In this document: positions 58,798 to 64,000 of the stretch, piece by piece
Layout: the number at the start of each line of letters is the position of its first letter
Position numbering within the stretch: the first letter of the stretch is position 1
Assembly (NCBI RefSeq): GCF_009680455.1
Contig: NZ_WKRD01000004.1
Location: 62,001 to 126,000 of the forward strand
DNA: 64,000 bases
Origin: Lachnospira eligens
Lineage (GTDB): Bacteria > Bacillota > Clostridia > Lachnospirales > Lachnospiraceae
Direction: 5' to 3'
The notes under the pieces: generated by a model
The model's input: only the letters and a program-made list of their open reading frames with translations
Told to the model about the DNA's origin: nothing
Database searches by the model: none
Position numbers and translations under genes: made by a program

Positions 58798-59310
58798 ATG
58801 GAATTTTCAGATGTAATTAAAAACAGATATTCATGTAAAAAATTTAGCAGCGAACAAATAGGAAAAGATAAATTAGATGCTATCTTGGAAGCTGGAAGAG
58901 TAGCGCCTACAGCAAAGAATCTTCAAGAACAGCATATATATGTTGTACAATCTGAAAGTGCATTAGAGACTATTGATAAATTAACGCCTTGCCGATATAA
59001 CGCACCTACAGTCCTAATTGTTGCTTATAATAAAAATAATGTGTTCACTTACCTAGGAGATAAAAGAAACTCTGGAATAGAAGACGCAACTATCGTTGCA
59101 ACCCATCTTATGTTAGCTGCATACAATGAAGGTGTTGACAGCTGCTGGATTAACTTCTTTAATCCTGATGAACTGGCAAAAGCTTTTAATTTACCAGAAG
59201 ATGAGGAAATATTAATGCTTCTTGATCTTGGTGTTGCTGACAAAACAACTACTCCTCTCCCTAATCATAACAGCAGAAAAGCATTAACAGAGACAGTATC
59301 GTTTATTTAA
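58798..59310 (+). CDS. nitroreductase family protein
   Basis: 170 residues. KNRYSCKKFSSEQIGKDKLDAILEAGRVAPTAKN is the FMN-binding N-terminus, with GVDSCWINFFNPDELAKAFNLPEDE in the middle. It lacks any ferredoxin domain. A GAAAGGAAGG site precedes the ATG. It differs strongly from the nitroreductase at 52933. It appears to be monocistronic in the accessory region. Substrate unknown. Confidence 0.88.
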   Translation: MEFSDVIKNRYSCKKFSSEQIGKDKLDAILEAGRVAPTAKNLQEQHIYVVQSESALETIDKLTPCRYNAPTVLIVAYNKNNVFTYLGDKRNSGIEDATIVATHLMLAAYNEGVDSCWINFFNPDELAKAFNLPEDEEILMLLDLGVADKTTTPLPNHNSRKALTETVSFI

Positions 59311-59637
59311 AATTACATAATATATACATTTATGAATATAATAAGCCCTATTTCATGCTTTTTCCCCAAAATTTGAATTTGAAAACCACAATTTTATAAG
59401 TGGTTATTAACCCCCACAGGGTTTTAATAAAATCCTCCAAAAGCCTTGAAAATAAAGGATTTATCGCAAAATGCTCACCTTAACTTATTATACGATTTCA
59501 CACTGTTTTATTCTTCCCTTGGAAGCTGATAAGGGTAAACACAAGGGCAAGAAAATCTGATAACAAGATATAACAGAATGTGGCAATCGGAGAACTGTGA
59601 CGTATGTGCGAATATATTATACTGGAGGATTTATTAT
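59311..59637. other. 327-bp AT-rich gap before the Cas2-like gene
   Basis: No convincing gene. A small hairpin AACCAC...GTGGTT stands at about 59395-59416. A stretch AATCCTCCAAAAG at about 59431 has only nine bases complementary to the solo repeats downstream, too few for a tracrRNA anti-repeat. No CRISPR array is present. I see nothing else. Confidence 0.5.
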
Positions 59638-59994
59638 ATGGACAAGTACATTTTGAAAGTATGGAGGGGATTACGGAATGAGATTACTTTTATTCTTAGT
59701 CCGACAGAGAAATGGGGAACCAAAACAGAGTATACAAAGCTTAAAAAGTTTTTACATAAAGATGGCTATTTGCGAATTGCACCGGAAGTGTATATGCGGA
59801 TAGTGCAAAACCGGAAAGCATCCGAAAAACATTTCAGACGAATAGAAGAATATGCACCTAAAACCGGAACGGTGAGACTTTTACGCTTAACAGAGAAGCA
59901 ATATAATAATATATATTTGGTGACGGGTGAACCGGATTATCAAGAAAAAATAGTTGGAACAAATAGTCATATTATGCAAAAATATGATTTGTAA
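59638..59994 (+). CDS. Cas2-like CRISPR-associated protein (orphan)
   Basis: 118 residues from ATG 59638, with GGAGG 10 bp before it. The core fits Cas2 of the type II form: KKFLHKDGYLRIAPEVYMR, KHFRRIEEYAPKTGTVRLL, RLTEKQYNNIYLVTG and a QEKIVGTNSH tail. Cas2 pairs with Cas1 to insert spacers. The usual Asp after the first strand (as in FFDLP) is not kept: the position reads FILSPTEK. No cas1, cas9 or array is in the window, so this is a relic or solo adaptation gene. A CRISPR-like solo repeat begins 55 bp after the stop. Confidence 0.65.
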   Translation: MDKYILKVWRGLRNEITFILSPTEKWGTKTEYTKLKKFLHKDGYLRIAPEVYMRIVQNRKASEKHFRRIEEYAPKTGTVRLLRLTEKQYNNIYLVTGEPDYQEKIVGTNSHIMQKYDL

Positions 59995-60048
59995 CAGAGC
60001 ACTTATCTATGTTTAGAAAATAAATAAAACATTGCACTAAATATAGTG

Positions 60049-60084
60049 GTTGAATGCCCCTCCAAAAATGGTGTATCGTTCAAC
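60049..60084. repeat. solo 36-bp CRISPR-like repeat, copy 1
   Basis: Begins GTTGAATGCCCCTCC and ends ATCGTTCAAC, so the outer six bases (GTTGAA/TTCAAC) are complementary. Length and ends suit a CRISPR repeat. Only one further copy exists in the window (60761-60795), not at spacer distance. Confidence 0.6.
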
Positions 60085-60162
60085 TAGACTAAATTATTGA
60101 TAAAAAATGATATGGTGTTAGTAATATTTATGTGGTACACTAGAAAAAAGGAGGTGATAAAA

Positions 60163-60480
60163 ATGGAAGGCAAGTTTAATATTTGGCAAAAATGCTTAGA
60201 AATTGTATGTTTTGTATTGATTCTGGCATCTAGTATATATAAAGGACTTTTTTGTGATGGAGATATGGGTGTAGTAATTACTTTGTCCTTTGTTGCAATT
60301 TTATTATTTATAATTTTTTCAATTGCAGCGTTATTTCCAGCAACATGGAGAATGACTGATCGAGAGAAAGAGAAAATTAGTGATTTAAAACGATACCAAG
60401 AGAAATACACTAGTATATTTGTTATTGTAAATTTAGTGTTGAGTATTTTTATGGCTTGGCTAATGTTAGTAATAGGATGA
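60163..60480 (+). CDS. small membrane protein, unknown
   Basis: 105 residues from ATG 60163 with a perfect AAGGAGGTGA ribosome site. Three hydrophobic segments (about 15-33, 42-65, 83-104) with a charged loop REKEKISDLKRYQEKY. It is upstream of a C39-type peptidase fragment, an arrangement seen in bacteriocin export loci, where small three-pass proteins can give immunity. This role is only suggested by position. The gene lies entirely between the two CRISPR-like repeats. Confidence 0.65.
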   Translation: MEGKFNIWQKCLEIVCFVLILASSIYKGLFCDGDMGVVITLSFVAILLFIIFSIAALFPATWRMTDREKEKISDLKRYQEKYTSIFVIVNLVLSIFMAWLMLVIG

Positions 60481-60514
60481 TGCGTTGTTATAAAAATAGA
60501 AAATAGAGGAAATG

Positions 60515-60859
60515 ATGAGATATTATTGTATAAAACAGCACGACATTACTGATTGTGGTGTCGCATGTCTTGCGACCATTTGTAAACAGAATGGTTACAA
60601 GATAGGTATTACCCAGATTTGTGAAGTTGCAGGAACAGATAAACAGGGAACTAATGCATATGGTGTAATTAAAGCAGCAAAGCACTTGGGTTTTAGTGCA
60701 AAGGGAGTAAAAGGGAATAAGGAATCATTCTTTTCAGAGTTTCCCTTGCCCTGCATTGCTGTTGAATGCCCCTCCAAAAATGGTGTATCTTCAACTTTCA
60801 TGAACAGAATAATGAAGACAATAAATAAATCAAATTTAAGTGGAAAATATATAAGATAG
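60515..60859 (+). pseudogene. truncated C39 (bacteriocin-processing) peptidase domain
   Basis: The first 80 residues match the C39 protease domain of peptide-exporting ABC transporters: CIKQHDITDCGVACLATICKQ carries the catalytic Cys motif. The frame then runs into the second CRISPR-like repeat (60761-60795) in the middle of the PLPCIA strand. The His- and Asp-containing second half of the protease and the whole ABC transporter are missing; the remaining 30 residues (from ECPSKNG on) are translated repeat and unrelated DNA. Not functional as a protease. Confidence 0.75.
60761..60795. repeat. solo CRISPR-like repeat, copy 2
   Basis: Same as 60049-60084 except for loss of one G near the 3' end (ATCTTCAAC instead of ATCGTTCAAC), so 35 bp. 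It disrupts the C39 peptidase frame. The two copies are in direct orientation, 676 bp apart. Confidence 0.6.
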
Positions 60860-60908
60860 TAAAATGTTACTCCCGTTTCTTTTGTTTTTCTCCCAAAATA
60901 TATTATAA

Positions 60909-61156
60909 TTGGTAGAAAAATGTAACGTTTGGGAGAAACACGCAACAAAAACTGGAAAGAAGACCAGTGCTTACGACATTGTAAAGTCATTCACAGAAAA
61001 TACGCTTGGAAAGTTTTCAAAACAGGATGCCTTACTTTCATGTCCTAGCCTTAGCAGTTCCTCTGTTAAATCTGCACTAAAAAACTTGTAGAAGAAGGAG
61101 CTATTATTAAAACCGGAGTCGGACGCAAGACTATGTATATGAGAAACATCAATTAA
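60909..61156 (+). pseudogene. fragment of a winged-helix protein C-terminus, frameshifted
   Basis: Frame one reads KTSAYDIVKSFTENTLGKFS and QDALLSCPSLSSSSVKSAL, then stops at 61089. A shift in the AAAAAA run at 61079-61084 restores KLVEEGAIIKTGVGRKTMY and ends at TAA 61154. The joined sequence is a typical winged helix of the kind at the C-terminus of Fic and related proteins. No start or N-terminal domain is present. Confidence 0.6.
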
Positions 61157-61324
61157 TACATTTATTATGTATCATACTAAAATATCATTATATTCTTGCG
61201 TTTAGTTTATACCCATGATAACTTCATATTATATCAGTAATTCCTATTTATTCTCTTGTTGAGAATTTGTCATTTGTATGGACTTGTGACATACAAATCA
61301 GGAGCTATTTATTCAGCATGTATT

Positions 61325-61349
61325 AGCACGGATTTTCCGTGCTTTTTTT
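61325..61349 (+). terminator. rho-independent terminator
   Basis: AGCACGGA-TTT-TCCGTGCT followed by TTTTTT. It follows no intact gene and so probably belonged to the broken gene upstream. Confidence 0.85.
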
Positions 61350-61415
61350 ATTGCTTAAATCCATGCTGATTATATAGAAAAATATTAAGCCAAAGGCTAG
61401 AAAAGGAGGTTGTCT

Positions 61416-61721
61416 ATGGACAAAACTATTCAGGGAAAATCCCAAAAGGATATCTTTTTTGAATTATCAGGCATTTTAAAACTTGAAGATTACAAATTCA
61501 AAGAAGATACCACCCATCAGGCTTATTTCCCATCAGCAACAGTTTTTAATAAGGTCCGAGATCTATTTGGCTTTAATTTGGAAACTGAAGCTATTCCTTT
61601 GCCAAACGGAAAACTATTCGATGTAACAAAGGAATGTAATCAGGTTGTGGTATCTGCATTAGTAAGGACTACCATTAAATATGATGATTGTGGGCATTTT
61701 TCGCATTATAAAAAATTCTAA
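61416..61721 (+). CDS. hypothetical protein of 101 residues
   Basis: ATG 61416 follows AAAAGGAGG closely, so translation is credible. The protein has no signal or membrane segment; it starts MDKTIQGKSQKDIFFELSGI and has a central VFNKVRDLFGFNL and a conserved-looking NQVVVSALVRTT. No family recognised. It is convergent with the Fic gene, 29 bp apart. It may be a leftover of a mobile element. Confidence 0.6.
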   Translation: MDKTIQGKSQKDIFFELSGILKLEDYKFKEDTTHQAYFPSATVFNKVRDLFGFNLETEAIPLPNGKLFDVTKECNQVVVSALVRTTIKYDDCGHFSHYKKF

Positions 61722-61750
61722 TTAAATGTCATCTGTTTTATGCTTACCTT

Positions 61751-62896
61751 TTAGGTGTACTTACGAAGGATATTAAGATATTCTATATATGAATAAATCT
61801 TAGCCTTTCCAGATTTATCTGTTTGCTCCAATATTTCATCATCAATCAGGATGGAAACTACCTTTGCCACAGTATTATACGACATTTCAAGTGCAGTAGC
61901 AGTTTTCTGAATATCAATAATAGGATTAGATTCCAAATAGGCAAATACTTTAAGGGCACTGGTACGCTGTCTCTTTGTTAAAGCATTAAATAACTTTAAG
62001 TTTTTATCATGTAATTCAGTAAGTCGGTCAATTGTATGGATTGCATCCTCCGCAGAATCTGCAAATGCCTGAAGGAAAAAAGAAATCCATTGCTCATAAT
62101 CACCAGTACGTCGTACCTGAGTCATACGATCATAATATTCTATACGATTCATCTTTAGGTAATATGAAATATAAAGTGCCGGAGTTGACAAAATACCTTT
62201 TTCCATCAAGAAAAGTGTAATGAGTAGTCGTCCTACACGTCCATTGCCATCAAGAAATGGGTGTGTGGTTTCAAACTGGTAGTGAATTAAGGCTGCCTGA
62301 ATCAATGGATCGAGGGTATCATCACTATTTATATATTTTTCAAGATCAGACATGGCAGTTAACATATCTTCCGGGTTTGGTGGAATATATCTGGCATTCT
62401 TAAGAGTACTTCCCTGTCCGCCAATCCAGTTTTGCGAATATCGGAATTCCCCAGGATTTTTTTCCTGTCCTCGCGCACTTTCCAAAAGAACTGCGTGAGT
62501 CTCTTTAATTAAACGGTTGCACAGAGGCAATGTTTTTAGTCGCTCAAGTGCAAATTCAGTTGCACGAATATAGTTGACAACATCAGAAACATCTCTATTA
62601 GTGTTATTTTCAATAAGAGGATTCAAGATATCCTCAAGAGTACACTGTGTGCCTTCAATCTGCGAAGAAAGAAGTGCTTCTTTTCTAACATACATGGAAA
62701 CGAAAAGCCCCATGTTAGGTATACGAGATGATAATCCTTCAAGTGTTGCTATTTTCTTATTAGCATCAATAAGTTTCGTAAGAAGCTCTCCAGATATCTC
62801 AATAGGAGGATTGGGTGGAAGGGGAGCCGGGCGAAAAGATTTATAAGCCATTTCGCCTGATAGATTACTTACAAATGTTCCAGCTCTATTTGTCAT
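61751..62896 (-). CDS. Fic family protein (AMPylator-type) with N-terminal autoinhibitory motif
   Basis: 381 residues; GGAGG and AAAGGA precede the ATG at 62896. The Fic core HPFLDGNGRVGR (His212) is intact. SSQIEG (residues 77-82) matches the inhibitory (S/T)xxxE(G/N) helix placed N-terminal to the core, the class II arrangement, so the enzyme should be self-restrained. The C-terminus is a winged helix (TATALEMSYNTVAKVVSILI). Fic proteins transfer AMP or other nucleotides to target proteins. No antitoxin gene is adjacent, as expected when inhibition is internal. Confidence 0.92.
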   Translation of the reverse strand: MTNRAGTFVSNLSGEMAYKSFRPAPLPPNPPIEISGELLTKLIDANKKIATLEGLSSRIPNMGLFVSMYVRKEALLSSQIEGTQCTLEDILNPLIENNTNRDVSDVVNYIRATEFALERLKTLPLCNRLIKETHAVLLESARGQEKNPGEFRYSQNWIGGQGSTLKNARYIPPNPEDMLTAMSDLEKYINSDDTLDPLIQAALIHYQFETTHPFLDGNGRVGRLLITLFLMEKGILSTPALYISYYLKMNRIEYYDRMTQVRRTGDYEQWISFFLQAFADSAEDAIHTIDRLTELHDKNLKLFNALTKRQRTSALKVFAYLESNPIIDIQKTATALEMSYNTVAKVVSILIDDEILEQTDKSGKAKIYSYIEYLNILRKYT

Positions 62897-63044
62897 GATT
62901 GTTTCCTTTCCTCCGAAAAACGGAAAATGAAATTTCTAATGTTATTTTAGCATAGAATTTTCACTTTTTCAAATTATAATGAAAATATAGTGAGATAGAA
63001 ATTTCATAAAATTGCATTTTTGTGAAATTTAATAGATAAAACTG
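62897..63044. other. AT-rich upstream region of the fic gene
   Basis: No coding frame. GAAATTT/AAATTTC-like words recur (62932, 63000, 63025, 63052), including TGAAATTTCTAAT and GAAATTTCATAAAA, and may be regulator sites for fic. This is a weak observation. Confidence 0.3.
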
Positions 63045-63418
63045 CACTGGAAATTTCAAGTTAATCACTTCTTTATTATTAAATCCTATCTGGATTTAAC
63101 ACATAAGTTCTTATCTATTAATTATAATCTACCATATTGCATTGAAAATACACCCTTTATATCCTTAAATGATTACATTACAAGTATTTCATTTGATACT
63201 GATGAAGTCAAATGTTTCTATCCCCCTGTAGGAGAAATTCCTAAAGAATGCATTGATTTTACAGTAATTGATGAGGTTCTTATTCCCAAGAGATCATTTG
63301 TATATTCAGAATTGATGATACTGACTGTCGCATTAGCGACATTGTCGACCTCAGATTTTTAGATTTGAATGCGTTTTCAGAACTTTTTAATGCATTTGAT
63401 TCAATTAATTCACATTAA
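63045..63418 (+). pseudogene. remnant of an unidentified gene, frameshifted and without start
   Basis: An open frame without ATG reads KSYLDLTHKFLSINYNLPYC, then EVKCFYPPVGEIPKE and IDEVLIPKRSFVYS. It shifts near 63305-63315 into RIDDTDCRISDIVDLRFLDL and ends at TAA 63416. Base composition looks coding, and the continuity across one frameshift argues for a decayed gene. Family unknown. Confidence 0.45.
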
Positions 63419-63554
63419 TGAAATAACATATTACATTATCATACCAGAGACAGATTAGATAACAAACTATTCATATACTATATAAGATTATTGATATCAA
63501 TATTCATATAAATGTGGTAATATAATAGTGTAATTATATTAGTATTATCTAGTA

Positions 63555-64000
63555 ATGATAATAACTCATATTAAGAAGACATATGTTATATTTATATGTC
63601 TGAAAGATGTCTTTGGTAAAAATCTTCCAATCTACACATTTAACAATATCTGTGAACAGAACCACTCCTTGACACTTGGTGATGAAGCAACAAAGGTAAT
63701 TGTAAATGCAGAAGGTTCAAGGGACGATTTATCTGAGAATATGCGTAGTTTCTTGGATTATCTGATTGAAAAAAAGGCAACGAAGGAACAGACAGAGGCA
63801 ATAACACAGACAGAAGGCAACATAAGGGTTGCGTCAGTTCCAGGTTCGGGAAAAACATTTGTACTTACATATATAATAGCGTATCTTATAACAGAACTGT
63901 TCGTTGAGCCATCATCTAATGTGGCGCTTACATTTACGAACAAGGCAGCTTCGCAGATGAAGCACAGATTATGGAAGATAAAAAATATTCACTGGGTGGG
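63555..64000 (+). pseudogene. in-frame chimera: Rpn-type nuclease C-terminus fused to duplicated UvrD N-terminus (runs off window)
   Basis: From ATG 63555 one frame stays open to the window end. Residues about 7-74 (KKTYVIFICLKDVFGKNLP, IYTFNNICEQN, SFLDYL) match the C-terminal half of the Rpn/PD-(D/E)XK transposase-like nuclease family. At 63777 the sequence switches to a near-perfect copy of helicase codons 7-72 (55770-55968), including SVPGSGKT, and leaves it again at about 63977 (HRLWKIKNIH). It has no ribosome site of note. It is most likely rearrangement debris. Confidence 0.75.

Noticed and set aside
59425..59445. Possible tracrRNA anti-repeat upstream of the Cas2-like gene
   Set aside because: Only about nine bases are complementary to the solo repeats; a real anti-repeat needs far more.
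1..64000. rRNA, tRNA, replication origin or prophage modules
   Set aside because: No CCA-ending cloverleaf pattern, rRNA signature, DnaA-box cluster or phage structural gene was seen on reading both strands, although a tRNAscan run would be more reliable.

Overview
The window looks like a low-GC Firmicutes chromosome from the Lachnospiraceae. Genes carry strong AGGAGG-type ribosome sites, the fatty-acid and Acc genes are of Firmicutes type, and there are two large surface-bound family 9 pectate lyases, an Eps/Cps-type capsule regulatory set and a CIRCE heat-shock operator. Pectin-degrading gut species such as Lachnospira (Eubacterium) eligens are the closest fit I can suggest; this is inference from gene content. 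No rRNA or tRNA gene was seen.

Layout. (1) 1-7.5 kb: an XRE fragment and a TetR regulator on the minus strand, then a plus-strand lipid cluster (PlsC-like acyltransferase, acyl-AMP ligase, orphan acyl carrier protein, patatin lipase, flavodoxin-fold reductase, SGNH hydrolase, second PlsC-like enzyme). It is interrupted by two near-identical 302-bp, GC-rich, highly structured intergenic repeats and an inverted relative. (2) 7.5-15.6 kb: exopolysaccharide control genes (CpsB phosphatase, CpsC/Wzz, CpsD kinase, LCP transferase), a secreted papain-like protease and the initiating sugar-phosphate transferase. (3) 15.8-25 kb: two roughly 1,470-residue surface pectate lyases, then a DUF4012 membrane protein with a His-rich tail. 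(4) 27-34.5 kb: ABC-F ATPase, a GntR regulator facing a broken sugar transporter, an Eis-like acetyltransferase, a permease, a phosphoesterase and a zinc phospholipase C-like protein. (5) 34.7-40.8 kb: a four-gene HcnABC/LhpBEF-like flavin dehydrogenase operon behind a possible attenuator, then AraC, TetR and an esterase. (6) 41-49.8 kb: a fatty-acid/polyketide-like operon (ACP, fused ketosynthase pair, FabG, FabZ, FabD, AccD, AccA, reductase, PlsX). (7) 49.8-53.5 kb: arginase-family enzyme, CIRCE-controlled Hsp20 and small housekeeping genes. (8) 53.5-64 kb: a patchy accessory region with an AlbA_2/Schlafen-like regulator, a UvrD-type helicase, a Cas2-like protein beside CRISPR-like solo repeats, a truncated C39 peptidase, Fic, several broken genes, and a second copy of the helicase 5' end fused in frame to an Rpn-nuclease remnant.

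How the parts may work together. The two lipid clusters share the same kinds of parts: each has its own ACP, paralogous flavodoxin-fold reductases and PlsX/PlsC-type acyl transfer. The second has a ketosynthase whose C-terminal half has lost Cys and both His, like a chain-length factor, and no enoyl reductase or FabH is visible. Together they suggest a specialised acyl-chain (possibly polyene) pathway rather than bulk fatty-acid synthesis.

The strongest unexplained signals are in non-coding DNA: the 302-bp structured repeats filling stop-codon-to-Shine-Dalgarno gaps; a roughly 55-nt three-copy hairpin element that pairs with the downstream Shine-Dalgarno and shows compensatory changes; a five-unit array of about 61-bp palindromic repeats ahead of the ketosynthase gene; and two solo 35-36-bp repeats bracketing a cassette next to the Cas2-like gene.
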